A stretch of DNA of 64,000 nt, from positions 1 through 64,000 of the forward strand of contig JAKVOG010000013.1 of the NCBI GenBank assembly GCA_022482925.1. The letters run 5' to 3'. The position numbers and the translations under genes are program-made. This document shows positions 20,276 to 29,710 of this stretch, one piece after another; the first letter of the stretch is position 1, and each line of letters starts with the position of its first letter. The notes beneath the pieces were generated by a model. That model made no database searches, was not told where the DNA came from, and was given only the letters and a program-made list of their open reading frames with translations. The stretch is from Selenomonas sp. (GTDB taxonomy: Bacteria; Bacillota; Negativicutes; Selenomonadales; Selenomonadaceae).

Positions 20276-22108
20276 TTATTTTGCGGACTTGCCGGTGAGA
20301 TCCTTCTGGTTCACCGAAGCAATATTCGTATAGCTGCCATCCGCTGAATTATGCAGCTTGATCGTGCCGGCCTTCAGCTGGCTGGCTGCCCGTTTCCACT
20401 CAGCCGAGCTGCTGTCAAAGCCCGTGATCTTCCAGTCATGCACCGGCTTCACCTCTACCGTGCCCTTCTTGACCTCACGGATATAGCGGATCGTCATGTT
20501 GCGGATCGTTCCCGCATCCTCGCCATAGGCCTTGAGAGATGTCCAGACCTGTGGAAAGCTCCGGCCTTCAAGCGCGCCGCCCTTGGCCGTCAGCTGATTC
20601 ATACGATAGGCATTCATGCCGAGCTTGACCGGATCAGCAGCCTGGATGAGCCTGCCGGTCTTCTTCAGGCGAAGATTGCGGATGCGCTGACCGACCGGTT
20701 TCGTCAGGTCGATCTCATACTGTACACCACCGAAGATGTCATTGGTGCTGTATTTCGACGAACGGCGGGCCGGATTATAGCTCGGCGCGATATCGCCCGG
20801 CTGCTTCTGATTGAAGTACGCGGCAGCCCACTCCATATAATCTTTCAGATCACGGCCAGTCACCTGATATACCGTCGTCTCACCACCCGTGTACTGATAA
20901 TTGAACGCGATATCCTTGCGGCGGATCGGGCCGACAGCCTGCTGGGCATCGTCGCGGCTGATGATGACCGACACGACATCCGCTCCGCTGTAGTGCAGCT
21001 GTACCTCATTTAGGAAATGGGTCAGCGGCGTATCGGCAATCTGTACCTCGCTGATGCCCGGCATACGATCCGCCGGGACCATATCCATCCCCCTGACCTG
21101 CCCGATAACCTCATTGGCAATTGCCCGGGCCTGCTCATGATACGGTGCCAGCGTCTTCACGAGCTGTGCATCGGCAGCATAATGCCTCATCGGGATGGTC
21201 TGCGCCTTCCGGCTGACCAGCATATAGTGGCCATCCTGCCGACGGAATGTCAGGTCGATACGACTCAGGGCCTTGCCATATTTATATGGCTCGGATACCA
21301 GCACACCATTGATGGTCTTGCTGCTGACATCCTTGTGCATGTGACCGGCCACGATGGCAGCCAGTTCCGGGCAGGCATTGGCCAGATCGGTCACCCCGGT
21401 ATCCGGACGGCCATTCTCGTTATCTACGCCCATATGCATGATACCGACCAGCACATCGGCCTTGCCCGCCAGTTCCCTGATTGCTTTCTGCGTCTCGGTC
21501 TTCGGGTCCCTGACGACCAGCCCCCTGAGGTGATCCGAGTCCTTCTCGAACTCTGCAATCATCGGCGTATCCATCCCAATGAGACCGACCCGGATGCCCG
21601 CCTTCTCAACGACGGCCGTGGCCGGCATGAACCGGCGCCCATCCTGCCAATAGACATTGCCGCAGAGCACCTGACCCTTGAACTGGTCCGTCACATGCTT
21701 CAGCACATCAAGACCGAAATTGAACTCATGATTGCCCATGTTCCAGCCTGCGTAGCCCATCTGATTCATCGCGGCCACCATCGGCTGTACCGGCTTCGTA
21801 TTGAAAAGCTCAACGCTGTTGTCCTGGATCGCATCCCCGCAGTCCACCAGGATCGTATTGGGATTCTCCTGCCGGATCTGATTCACCGCCGTGCTCAGTT
21901 GCACGAGACTGCCCGAGTTGTCCGCCGTATCCGTCGAATAATCCCACGGCATGAACCGGCCATGTACATCCGATGTGCCCAGGATCGTGATCGTGACCTC
22001 CTGATCCGTCGGTGCCGACGCATAGACGATGGCATCCGAAAAGCCTGCTGCCAGTGCAGTTGCAATGCAGCCTGCGGCCAGCAGTTTCCTAAGTCTCTTA
22101 CTCCTCAT
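20276..22108 (-). CDS. Secreted 5'-nucleotidase / 2',3'-cyclic-nucleotide phosphodiesterase
   Basis: Exported metallophosphoesterase that scavenges nucleotides outside the membrane. A signal peptide (MRSKRLRKLLAAGCIATALA) precedes the calcineurin-like domain with metal motifs GTSDVHGRF, VDCGDAIQDN, NMGNHEFNFG, IMHMGVDNENG and IVAGHMHKD; the C-terminal 5'-nucleotidase substrate domain contains NYQYTGGETTVYQVTG and GGVQYEIDLTKPVG. 610 residues, full length and monocistronic. CpdB-like enzymes are the best match; activity on particular nucleotides cannot be told. Confidence 0.9.
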   Translation of the reverse strand: MRSKRLRKLLAAGCIATALAAGFSDAIVYASAPTDQEVTITILGTSDVHGRFMPWDYSTDTADNSGSLVQLSTAVNQIRQENPNTILVDCGDAIQDNSVELFNTKPVQPMVAAMNQMGYAGWNMGNHEFNFGLDVLKHVTDQFKGQVLCGNVYWQDGRRFMPATAVVEKAGIRVGLIGMDTPMIAEFEKDSDHLRGLVVRDPKTETQKAIRELAGKADVLVGIMHMGVDNENGRPDTGVTDLANACPELAAIVAGHMHKDVSSKTINGVLVSEPYKYGKALSRIDLTFRRQDGHYMLVSRKAQTIPMRHYAADAQLVKTLAPYHEQARAIANEVIGQVRGMDMVPADRMPGISEVQIADTPLTHFLNEVQLHYSGADVVSVIISRDDAQQAVGPIRRKDIAFNYQYTGGETTVYQVTGRDLKDYMEWAAAYFNQKQPGDIAPSYNPARRSSKYSTNDIFGGVQYEIDLTKPVGQRIRNLRLKKTGRLIQAADPVKLGMNAYRMNQLTAKGGALEGRSFPQVWTSLKAYGEDAGTIRNMTIRYIREVKKGTVEVKPVHDWKITGFDSSSAEWKRAASQLKAGTIKLHNSADGSYTNIASVNQKDLTGKSAK

Positions 22109-22251
22109 GATTATTCCCCCTGCTTATCATAAATAGGATATAGCGGCTTAATTTTCTGAGTATTTGCTATTGAATCACTTTTAGTATACCGTTTTGCCCT
22201 GATGCAGAAAAGGACATCCGTCCTTTATCGCCCCGCTGCCCCAAAATAAAA

Positions 22252-22292
22252 CAGCACCAGCCAGACAGGATTTCCTGTCATAGCTGGTGCTG
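22252..22292 (-). terminator. Intrinsic terminator after the HD-GYP gene
   Basis: Stem CAGCACCAGC (22252-22261) / GCTGGTGCTG (22283-22292) with an inner ACAGGA/TCCTGT stem; TTTTATTTT follows on the minus strand. Confidence 0.8.
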
Positions 22293-22305
22293 GTCATGTA
22301 ATGGT

Positions 22306-23442
22306 TTACCTTTCATCAATCAGCAAAGATGCTGGATCAAAACCGATTTCGTGAATGAAGTGGAAAAGATCCACGTCATTGATGACCGTATCGATATAGC
22401 CTTCCATTTCTTCACTCAGATCCACCTGGACCGGTGTCTCATTGAGATGCCCCGCCTTATCGGCAAATACCAACACACACGGACGCTCGGTCTTGCCGAA
22501 CTCAACCGATTTGACGATACCATACCCCAAAGACATCTTCAGGACGGTACCGATCGGGTAGATAGCCACATTGCTGAAGAACAGCTTCAACAGATCCTCG
22601 TCGAACTGTCCCGGTGAGCAATGGACCATGATATTATACGCGATAGCCGGCGTATAGGCCTTCTTGTAAGGCCGGCTGCTGGTCAGTGCGTCATAGACAT
22701 CCGCAATGGCTCCGATACGGCCATAGCGATGGATGGTCTTGCTGGTCCGGCCATTCGGATAGCCCGTGCCATCCATCTTCTCATGGTGCAGCCGTGCAAC
22801 GATAGCCAGCCGATCCACATTTGGCACATTCAGCTTCAGTATCTTCTCGGCCCCTGCCGCCGGATGCTTCTTGATGACCGCGAATTCCTCATCCGTCAGC
22901 CGCCCCGGCTTGTTGAGTATCTCCGGTGGCACCACCAGTTTGCCCAGATCATGCAGCAGACCGCCCATCGTCAGCTCAGACAGCTCGGTCGGATTCATGC
23001 CCAGCAGGACGCCCTGCATCGAGCAAAGCATAGCCACATTGACGCAATGAGCAAACGTATACATATCATGAAGACGAATCTCGGTCAGCTGTACCAGATT
23101 CCCCCTGCGCTCCATGATGTCATTGATTATGGCCGCCGATGCCTGTGAGAGCGGATCCAGATCGAAAGTTCCCGTTCTGGTAACCTGCTCAAAAACATCA
23201 TAGACTCTTTTCACTGCAAAAGCACGCGTTTTCTCTGACAATATATCCTCTGGTGGTGGCAACTGTGCCTGTGCATCCGTACTGGTAACGTGTATCCCTT
23301 CCACGCCCAGCTGACGCAGCCGATCGATATACTGCTGTGTCAGCGTTACACCACGAGTAATATAATTGGCTCCACTGGAGTTGAAAACGCTTTGGGCTGC
23401 CACCATCCCAGGTTTCAGCCTCTTCGTCGCTAACTCAATCAT
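22306..23442 (-). CDS. HD-GYP domain protein, putative cyclic-di-GMP phosphodiesterase
   Basis: N-terminal about 110 residues of unknown fold (begins MIELATKRLKPGMVAAQSV) followed by an HD-GYP domain. Metal motif HDLGKLVVPPEILNKPGRL (HD), HHEKMDGTGYPNG (the GYP-type loop, here HxxxxGTGYP) and DVYDALTSSRPYK are all intact, so it should hydrolyse c-di-GMP. 378 residues. No transmembrane segment or receiver domain is visible. A short C-terminal tail contains DVDLFHFIHEIGFDP. Confidence 0.88.
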   Translation of the reverse strand: MIELATKRLKPGMVAAQSVFNSSGANYITRGVTLTQQYIDRLRQLGVEGIHVTSTDAQAQLPPPEDILSEKTRAFAVKRVYDVFEQVTRTGTFDLDPLSQASAAIINDIMERRGNLVQLTEIRLHDMYTFAHCVNVAMLCSMQGVLLGMNPTELSELTMGGLLHDLGKLVVPPEILNKPGRLTDEEFAVIKKHPAAGAEKILKLNVPNVDRLAIVARLHHEKMDGTGYPNGRTSKTIHRYGRIGAIADVYDALTSSRPYKKAYTPAIAYNIMVHCSPGQFDEDLLKLFFSNVAIYPIGTVLKMSLGYGIVKSVEFGKTERPCVLVFADKAGHLNETPVQVDLSEEMEGYIDTVINDVDLFHFIHEIGFDPASLLIDER

Positions 23443-23499
23443 CGGATTGATCCTCCCTGTGTTCCTACATCTCTGTATTTTGTATTCTCTATTGAAAGA

Positions 23500-25077
23500 T
23501 TACCCTTTATCCCCGCACTTGTCAAATGATTTTGTCGACCAGCTCTCGATATTCCATACCGAGTCTACAACGCCTTCATAAAACTCCGGTTCATGGGAAA
23601 CAAGCAGCACCGTGCCCTTGTATTCCTTGATTGCCCGGCGCAGTTCTTTCTTGGCTTCCACATCGAGATGATTGGTCGGCTCGTCGAGCACCAGCAGGTT
23701 CACCGGCTTCTGCATGATCTTGCAGAGACGGACCTTGGCCGCCTCACCACCGGAGAGGGCCAGCATCTTCGTCGTGATGTGCTCATTCGTCAGCCCACAG
23801 GAAGCAAGCGCTGCGCGCACCTCATAGTTGCTCATGCCTGGATACGCCTGCCAGAGCTCATCGAGTGCCGTATTCTGATTGCCAGCCGCGCTCTCCTGCT
23901 CAAAGTAGCCGAAGCTCACGAACTCGCCGAGCTCTATCGTCCCTGCGACCGGCTTGATGATGCCGAGCAGCGTCTTCAGAAGCGTCGACTTACCCAGGCC
24001 ATTCGTGCCCCGGATGGCAATCTTCTTACCACGCTCCACCTGGATATCCACCGGATTCGTCAGCGGCATATCATAGCCCAGCACCAGCCGCTTCGCCTCG
24101 ATGACGAAACGGGAAGGCGTACGGTCTGACTGGAAATGGAAATGCGGCTGCGGCTTCTCCTGCCGCTTCGTCAGCACCTCCATCTTATCCAGACGCTTCT
24201 GGCGGCTGTTTGCCATGCCGCGCGTAGCCACACGGGCCTTGTTGCGCTGAATGAAGTCCTGCTCCTTCTTGATCTCCGCCTGCTGGCGCTCATAGGCTGC
24301 TTCTTCCTGACGACGTTTGAGTGCCGCCATTTCCTCGAATTTCTCATAGCTGCCCGTATAGCGCGTCAGCTGGAAGTTATCCACATGATAGATCACATTC
24401 GTGACTGCATTGAGGAACGGCACATCATGCGAGACGAGGATGAACGCATTCTCATAGTTCTGCAGATAGTTCGTGAGCCAGGTAATATGCTCGACATCCA
24501 GATAGTTGGTCGGCTCATCGAGGATGAGGATCTCCGGATTCTGCAGCAGCAGCTTGGTCAGCAGGACCTTCGTGCGCTGGCCGCCCGACAGCTCATCGAC
24601 CTTGCGGTCCAGACCGATATCGCGCAGGCCGAGACCGCCCGATACTTCCTCGATGCGGGCGTCGATCATATAGTAGCTGCCAGCTTCCAGCATATCCTGG
24701 ATATCGCCGACATCCTTCATGAGCTGATCGACTTCCTCCGGCGTTGCATCTCCCATCTTATCGTAGGCAGCCAGCATTTCCTGCTCAGCCGTCACCATAT
24801 CATCAAACGCCGTACGCAGGGTATCGCGGATGGTCATGCCCGCCTTGAGCACAGCATGCTGATCCAGATAACCGACCTTCACGCGCTTCGCCCATTCCAC
24901 CGTACCATCATCCGGCGTCAGCTGACCCGTAATAATAGAAAGAAACGTCGATTTCCCCTCGCCATTCGCACCAACCAGCGCAACGTGCTCACCCTTGAGC
25001 AGCCGGAAACTGACATCCTCGAAAATCTGACGTCCGCCATAGCCGTGGGACAAGTGAGATACGTTCAAAATGCTCAT
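23500..25077 (-). CDS. ABC-F family ATPase (ribosome-associated type)
   Basis: Soluble protein with two nucleotide-binding domains and no membrane part. Domain 1: GANGEGKSTF, LSGGQRTKVLL, ILILDEPTNYLD. The linker rich in Lys/Arg/Gln (about 240-320) is the ABC-F P-site tRNA-interaction motif. Domain 2: GTNGLGKSTL, LSGGEAAKVRL, LLVLDEPTNHLD. 525 residues, full length. Members rescue or regulate ribosomes, and some give antibiotic resistance; the YbiT/Uup-like sort is likely housekeeping here. Confidence 0.9.
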   Translation of the reverse strand: MSILNVSHLSHGYGGRQIFEDVSFRLLKGEHVALVGANGEGKSTFLSIITGQLTPDDGTVEWAKRVKVGYLDQHAVLKAGMTIRDTLRTAFDDMVTAEQEMLAAYDKMGDATPEEVDQLMKDVGDIQDMLEAGSYYMIDARIEEVSGGLGLRDIGLDRKVDELSGGQRTKVLLTKLLLQNPEILILDEPTNYLDVEHITWLTNYLQNYENAFILVSHDVPFLNAVTNVIYHVDNFQLTRYTGSYEKFEEMAALKRRQEEAAYERQQAEIKKEQDFIQRNKARVATRGMANSRQKRLDKMEVLTKRQEKPQPHFHFQSDRTPSRFVIEAKRLVLGYDMPLTNPVDIQVERGKKIAIRGTNGLGKSTLLKTLLGIIKPVAGTIELGEFVSFGYFEQESAAGNQNTALDELWQAYPGMSNYEVRAALASCGLTNEHITTKMLALSGGEAAKVRLCKIMQKPVNLLVLDEPTNHLDVEAKKELRRAIKEYKGTVLLVSHEPEFYEGVVDSVWNIESWSTKSFDKCGDKG

Positions 25078-25120
25078 AAATGTTTCACAGTTCCTTTCAA
25101 TGCTTTCAATACTCTATCAT

Positions 25121-25861
25121 TCAACTCTCGGTATCGCTGCGAAGATTCGTCGTATCCTTATTACGCACCTTCGTTATCGTGCCATCCTCACGCTCAGACT
25201 TGCTGCCGGACTTTGCCTCAGGCGACGACGTATCGTCCTTCGCCGACGGGCTGTGATAGCCGGAATCCCCATTGCTGTCCTGCCTGGGTGCCGGTGCCAG
25301 CTCATCGGTCCGTGGTTCCTTCGCTGACGGCTCCGATGGTGACGACTCCGATGGTGACGGTTTGCTGGTCGAGGGCGCCGGCGTATTCTTCCGCTCGATC
25401 GACTGATACTTCACCTGCTCATCATCCGATGACGGCAGCACGAAGAACCCGACCAGCAGGCTGATCAGCAGCACAATAAGTGCCAGCAGTACCCTGGCCC
25501 GGCGGTCCAGCCCCCAAAAGCCCGTCTCCGGCTGCCTGTCATGATGGGCATGACGAGGACCTCGCCAGGCCGGTGCCGATGGCGGCGGATAGGCGGCTCC
25601 CGGTGCAGCCTGCTGGCTGCTGGCAGCCGCCTGACGACGGCTCTCTGCCTGCTGGCAGGCCGAATCATACGCCTGCCGCTTCACGGGATCGGACAGGATC
25701 TGATATGCCTCATTAAGCTCACTCATGCGCCTCGTCGACTCAGCCTCCGAAAGCGTCGACAGATCCGGATGATAGCGCCGCGCCAACGTCTGATATGCCT
25801 TTTTGATAATATCGCCCGAGGCCTTCGGGTGTACCTCCAGTACTTCATAATAGTCCTTCAT
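25121..25861 (-). CDS. J-domain membrane protein
   Basis: Begins with a J domain (residues 1-65, YYEVLEVHPKASGDIIKKAY, then RRYHPDLST with the HPD motif needed to stimulate DnaK). A Gln/Ala/Pro-rich linker leads to one transmembrane helix (RARVLLALIVLLISLLVGFF, about 125-145), then a Ser/Pro/Glu/Lys-rich low-complexity tail of about 100 residues containing tandem SPSESSPSEPS. It lacks the Gly/Phe and zinc-finger regions of DnaJ, so it is a specialised J protein. Unlike the neighbouring enzymes it is compositionally biased. Confidence 0.85.
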   Translation of the reverse strand: MKDYYEVLEVHPKASGDIIKKAYQTLARRYHPDLSTLSEAESTRRMSELNEAYQILSDPVKRQAYDSACQQAESRRQAAASSQQAAPGAAYPPPSAPAWRGPRHAHHDRQPETGFWGLDRRARVLLALIVLLISLLVGFFVLPSSDDEQVKYQSIERKNTPAPSTSKPSPSESSPSEPSAKEPRTDELAPAPRQDSNGDSGYHSPSAKDDTSSPEAKSGSKSEREDGTITKVRNKDTTNLRSDTES

Positions 25862-25897
25862 GACTGCCCGCCTCTTCACATAATCCCTACAGTGCCT

Positions 25898-25928
25898 AAA
25901 AAAGAGCTGTCCACCTCTGAACAGCTCT
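25898..25928 (-). terminator. Intrinsic terminator upstream of the J-domain gene
   Basis: Stem AGAGCTGT (25903-25910) / ACAGCTCT (25921-25928) extended by GTTC-like pairs; on the minus strand TTTTTT follows. Confidence 0.65.
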
Positions 25929-25939
25929 TCAACGAACAA

Positions 25940-26155
25940 AACAACGCCTTCCGAACAACGAACCAGAAGACATTTTCCAGTATCCTCTACCAGAAAATCA
26001 ACACATTAATAATACACTAAAACATAAACGAATGCAAGCCAGCTCATGCCCCACAGCCAGTACCTATGATCCCCCTGACAAACGGGAATTGGTAACAGGG
26101 GACGGTTCTCTGTTACACTGAGCTGGAGCTCCCAATTTATCGGGACAACAACACG
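25940..26155. other. Non-coding stretch with a small palindrome
   Basis: No gene seen. At 26092-26116 GTAACAG-GGGACGGTTCT-CTGTTAC forms a 7-bp stem; GGGGACGGTTCT-type sequences are familiar to me as debris around REP-type or IS elements in Firmicutes (memory, unverified). Confidence 0.35.
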
Positions 26156-26188
26156 CAAAAACGGCAGCTGCTAAAAAACAGCTGCCGT
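26155..26188 (-). terminator. Intrinsic terminator after the YvrJ-type gene
   Basis: Perfect 10-bp stem ACGGCAGCTG / CAGCTGCCGT followed by TTTTTG on the minus strand. Confidence 0.85.
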
Positions 26189-26191
26189 CCT

Positions 26192-26350
26192 TCAGGCTCC
26201 GATGTGCTCCCGCCGTTGAAGTTCCTTGACCAGTTCCTCCAACTGACTCGTAAACTGGTCCATCGACCGTTGAAACCGGGTCAGCAGATAGAATGTCACA
26301 ACGATTGGGAACCCCACCGTCGAGATTGCAGTGAGTACCGTCTGTTCCAT
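26192..26350 (-). CDS. YvrJ-family small membrane protein
   Basis: 52 residues: MEQTVLTAISTVGFPIVVTF followed by YLLTRFQRSMDQF and a short charged helix. A single transmembrane helix at the N-terminus with the TVGFPIVV stretch is the YvrJ signature. The gene ends at a strong terminator. It is the last of a trio with DUF2922 and DUF1659 proteins, a recurring combination in Firmicutes of unknown function. Confidence 0.8.
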   Translation of the reverse strand: MEQTVLTAISTVGFPIVVTFYLLTRFQRSMDQFTSQLEELVKELQRREHIGA

Positions 26351-26381
26351 GATGGGCGCCTCCTTCATTCAGGCGCCGTCA

Positions 26382-26594
26382 TCAGGCGATGCTCTGCTCG
26401 TCGACGCTCTGGATATAGGCTTTCTTCACCGATACCGCCAGAGCCCCACCGACAACAATCGCCTTGTTCGCGATGAGATCATTCATAAACGCGACCGTCT
26501 CCTCTTTCGTGAGGTCCGTGCGCGGATTGGCAAGATCCATCGTATAGGTCTTGGCATTCTCAAGATTCAGGATCATTTTCAGCGTGGATTTCAT
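26382..26594 (-). CDS. DUF2922 family protein
   Basis: 70-residue protein: LKMILNLENAKTYTMDLANP then a TKEETVAFMNDLIAN helix and AYIQSVDEQSIA. This matches the DUF2922 pattern (a beta-hairpin TYT/S-DP motif followed by VxxxMNxII). Function unknown. Middle gene of the small trio; 42 bp after the DUF1659 gene. Confidence 0.75.
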   Translation of the reverse strand: MKSTLKMILNLENAKTYTMDLANPRTDLTKEETVAFMNDLIANKAIVVGGALAVSVKKAYIQSVDEQSIA

Positions 26595-26636
26595 AGTAAT
26601 TGCTCCTCTCCATATTCAGCGTTTCCAACAGTCTGA

Positions 26637-26858
26637 TTACTCAGCGGTGATACCCGTCTGATCCTCACGGCCTACCGTGCGGACAACTGCAGTCTGCAGC
26701 TTGCCGAGTTTCGTGCCGAGATCCAGCACCTGATCGTCCGTCAGCTTATCGCTGAAATGAGCGAACGAGCGCTGAACAAGCTTCTCCTTACCAGCCGCAT
26801 CCATACCGCTGACCAGCTTCAGGATAAGTTTCGTCGTTGCATTATTGCGTACTGCCAT
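26637..26858 (-). CDS. DUF1659 family protein
   Basis: 73-residue protein starting MAVRNNATTKLILKLVSGMD with KEKLVQRSFAHFSD and a LQTAVVRTVGREDQT tail, the usual DUF1659 layout (xLxLxxGxDxxGKxxxxxxxF). Function unknown. First gene of the DUF1659-DUF2922-yvrJ group; a GAAAGGGAG ribosome site lies upstream. Confidence 0.75.
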   Translation of the reverse strand: MAVRNNATTKLILKLVSGMDAAGKEKLVQRSFAHFSDKLTDDQVLDLGTKLGKLQTAVVRTVGREDQTGITAE

Positions 26859-26989
26859 GATTCATACTCCCTTTCTCATATACCGTTATCGCTGCAAGGA
26901 TTGGTTCCTTGTCCTTACACTCTAGTACATTCAGGATCCAGTCCAAAAGCAACCACCAGAGAAGCGCCCCGTATTCGGAGTGGTTGGAG

Positions 26990-27701
26990 CTGCGGGCTGA
27001 AGTGAAGGTTTTTGGGGGAGATAAAGCCGGCAAATTCACGGGCTACTGCCGTTATCGTTACATTATGTTTCATGCCACGCTCCGTTAGCTTCTTATAACG
27101 CTTCTGCAGCCTTATCGCTGCGCGATCTGCATAGTTTATTACAGCTCAGCTTCGGACTGTCCAGATTGCCTGCTCTTTAGCTGCTTGGATTTACTGCCGA
27201 TTTGTCCTCTTACTATTGACTGCGCGGATTCGGTCAGAATACGTCTGACATGAGAATTTCCTGCTTAATCCGTTTGAATTCTCTTTTATGGTCATCACGC
27301 ATACGAAGATATTCCCTCACCATGTTATCTTCCTGATTCGGAATCCTTACCAAACTACATGTGCCAAAGGCAAGGTTTTGAGCTAGGGAACGTGCATCGC
27401 GGCGATCCGTCTTAACTCTCCGGTTATCCTTTAGCAACGTAGTCGGAGCTACAATGACGCAGTTAAATCCTTCATCCTCTAATTTTTGCCGCAAGACATA
27501 TCCGAGGCAGCCAGCCTCATAGCATAGCCTGTATTCAAGGGAATTAGCATTCTACTCATTAAGCTTGTGCAGGTATTTTACTACACGCTTGTAATCGGCT
27601 GGAATGGTTACTTCTCCAAAATACTGGTTCTTAGATGGATTGAAGCAACATAGTGAATAAGAATCCTTGTGTACATCCATACCAACATATATAATAGACA
27701 T
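26990..27701 (-). pseudogene. Decayed IS110-family transposase
   Basis: The start at 27701 (GGGAGG upstream) reads MSIIYVGMDVHKDSYSLCCF, the DEDD-type IS110 N-terminus, and continues to KYLHKLNE followed by an in-frame TAG, then EYRLCYEAGCLGYVLRQKLE, VKTDRRDARSLAQ and KREFKRIKQEIL to a stop at 27234. After a gap the C-terminal region reappears as RLQKRYKKLTERGMKHNVTI and TAVAREFAGFI near 27000-27110. The central and catalytic serine regions are missing, so the element cannot move on its own. Confidence 0.85.
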
Positions 27702-27792
27702 TGAAGTGACCTCCCTTTGCAAATGTGATAACTATGCATATCCTAATTATGCCTACGAACTCACGCCTTTTGCAATAGTGGAGGTCACTTCA
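27702..27792. repeat. 13-bp inverted repeat at the IS110 remnant edge
   Basis: TGAAGTGACCTCC at 27702-27714 is exactly inverted as GGAGGTCACTTCA at 27780-27792. It lies just 5' of the transposase start; IS110 elements normally lack terminal inverted repeats, so this may be a hairpin of the insertion target or element end. Confidence 0.5.
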
Positions 27793-27839
27793 TATTATCT
27801 ATCCGTCATGAATAGATGTTTTATTTAGAAACATTTGCC

Positions 27840-27915
27840 TTGCCAATTTCCGAGCCATGGCGTTATAATAAAGTATATCTTCGGCAAAATTACACGTTTT
27901 TTGCCGAAGATATAC
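27840..27915 (+). promoter_or_regulatory. Promoter and palindromic operator of the abiE operon
   Basis: TTGCCA (27840-27845), 18-bp spacer, TATAAT (27864-27869), immediately followed by a perfect 17-bp inverted repeat GTATATCTTCGGCAAAA (27873-27889) / (27899-27915) covering the expected transcription start. AbiEi antitoxins autoregulate by binding inverted repeats in their promoter, so this is the likely operator. Confidence 0.8.
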
Positions 27916-27932
27916 CAAAGGAGATGAGAAGT

Positions 27933-28664
27933 ATGAGTGCAATCCGTACACAAACGCAACCTGGGATCCTAAGCCGACATGCCATTCTTGCCAGCTTTGC
28001 CAAGGACAATCCCGGTAAAAGCCATTCTGCATATATGAAGAAACTTCAGCAGAAGCTAAAAGACGGTTCCCTGGTACACGTAGGGCGTGATGCTTATCAG
28101 CCTGCAGAACAATCCAGCCGCTATGAGCACGCCTATTCGCAGGCTGCACTGAAGCTAGCTGCTTTCATGTCTGAAGAATACCCTTTGGCAGACGGCCGCA
28201 TCCTGGAATTTACACAATACAACGAGTTTGTCAACCACCTACTGGGGCACAATACTATCCTGCTCTCTGTAGAAAAGGATATCATGAGTTTTATTTTTGA
28301 CGCCCTGCAGGAACAATATCCCAGCAAAGTTCTGCTGCACCCATCTGTAGATGACTTCCATCTCTACCGGCAGGATGACGCCATCATCGTGGAGCCTCTG
28401 CTGACAGAATCCCCACGTAGTTCCCAAGGGCCATGGCAGACCGGACTTGAAAAGCTGCTTGTGGATCTCCTTACAGACAAATACCTGCGCAGCAGCATCA
28501 GCGAAAGCGAATATCCACTTATTTACGAAACTGCCTTTGAACGTTATACTGTAGACGAACGTAAACTTTTCCGTTATGCCCGTAGGCGTAACGCTGCACA
28601 GAAGATACGTCAACTCATCAAAGATAAGACCAGCATCGAACTGAGAACGGAGACAACATGCTAA
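27933..28664 (+). CDS. AbiEi-like antitoxin / transcriptional repressor
   Basis: Antitoxin half of an AbiE-type (type IV) toxin-antitoxin pair. The N-terminal third (HAILASFAKDNPGKSHSAYM, LKDGSLVHVGRDAYQP) is the winged-helix region typical of AbiEi; the rest includes FTQYNEFVNHLLGHN and the C-terminal TGLEKLLVDLLTDKYLR. 243 residues. AAAGGAG nine bases upstream supports 27933. It overlaps the toxin gene by 7 bp and is preceded by a palindromic operator. Confidence 0.82.
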   Translation: MSAIRTQTQPGILSRHAILASFAKDNPGKSHSAYMKKLQQKLKDGSLVHVGRDAYQPAEQSSRYEHAYSQAALKLAAFMSEEYPLADGRILEFTQYNEFVNHLLGHNTILLSVEKDIMSFIFDALQEQYPSKVLLHPSVDDFHLYRQDDAIIVEPLLTESPRSSQGPWQTGLEKLLVDLLTDKYLRSSISESEYPLIYETAFERYTVDERKLFRYARRRNAAQKIRQLIKDKTSIELRTETTC

Positions 28665-29698
28665 CCAAGGAAAATTTCACTGCCGAGCACATACGCGAAT
28701 TACAACAAAACAGCAAATGCGATCCCTCTATACTGGAGCGCACGCTCTTCGCCTTCGGACTGCTGGAAGCTCTGATCCGTGTGGATATGCCCTTTATTTT
28801 CAAAGGCGGTACCAGTCTGATGCTCCTCCTGGAACACCCCAGACGGTTATCAACAGATATCGACATCCTGGTAGAACCCGATACCGATCTTGACAGTTAC
28901 CTCGATGCAGCTGCTCAGATCTTCCCATTTGTGCGCCAGGAAGAACAGCCAAGAGCCAAACACAGTGGCATAGAGAAACGTCATTTCAAATTCTCCTACC
29001 CTTCTCCAATGACCGGCAAAGAGTTCTACATCCTGCTGGATGTTGTTTTCGAAGCCAATCCCTATCCCAGTCTGGTAAGCCGTGCCATAGATAACGATCT
29101 GTTGCACACTGAAGGCGAGCCATTAACCGTGCAGTTGCCAAGTATCAACTGTGTACTCGGCGACAAGCTCACAGCCTTCGCACCACACACAACAGGCATT
29201 CCCTTGGGCATTGGCAAGAACATGGAGATCATCAAGCAATTCTACGATGTGGCCACTCTTCTTGATGAATTCACCAACTTTGATGAGGTAACGGCAGCGT
29301 ACCATCAGATAGTACGTGAGGAAATAGCATATCGCGGTGGCGATATTACCCCAGAGGAAGCCCTGCGCGACACGCTGAATACTGCCCTCTGCATTGCTTC
29401 CCGCGGTAAAATGCAGCCGGACGAATACCGACTCTATGTCAAGGCCATTCGAGACCTGCGCGATCATATATACGCAGAACGCTATACACCAGAGGTTGCT
29501 GCTCGACAGGCCCCGCGTGTCATATACGCTGCTGCCTGTCTGCTAAAGAATGCTCCATACCAAGACATTTCCAACCCTGCAGACTATCTTCGTGAGCAAT
29601 ACATAGGCCAATCATTCATGCCGCTGAAATATCTGAAGCGCATTGATCCCTTAGCTTATGCACTCACTATTGAAGCAGATAAAATCTTACACGGCTGA
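28658..29698 (+). CDS. AbiEii/AbiGii-family nucleotidyltransferase toxin
   Basis: Toxin with a nucleotidyltransferase fold; AbiEii-type enzymes modify tRNA 3' ends or bind GTP and cause reversible growth arrest during phage attack. The catalytic region FIFKGGTSLMLLL then RLSTDIDILVEPDTD shows the GG...GS-like and DxD motifs. Residues 100-346 include FYILLDVVFEANPYPS and a helical C-terminal domain. Overlaps the antitoxin gene (translational coupling) and is followed by a terminator. Confidence 0.88.
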   Translation: MLTKENFTAEHIRELQQNSKCDPSILERTLFAFGLLEALIRVDMPFIFKGGTSLMLLLEHPRRLSTDIDILVEPDTDLDSYLDAAAQIFPFVRQEEQPRAKHSGIEKRHFKFSYPSPMTGKEFYILLDVVFEANPYPSLVSRAIDNDLLHTEGEPLTVQLPSINCVLGDKLTAFAPHTTGIPLGIGKNMEIIKQFYDVATLLDEFTNFDEVTAAYHQIVREEIAYRGGDITPEEALRDTLNTALCIASRGKMQPDEYRLYVKAIRDLRDHIYAERYTPEVAARQAPRVIYAAACLLKNAPYQDISNPADYLREQYIGQSFMPLKYLKRIDPLAYALTIEADKILHG

Positions 29699-29710
29699 TT
29701 AAACATCAAG

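Noticed and set aside
26990..27701. IS110 element as an active transposon
   Set aside because: In-frame stop, second stop and loss of the central and C-terminal catalytic region.
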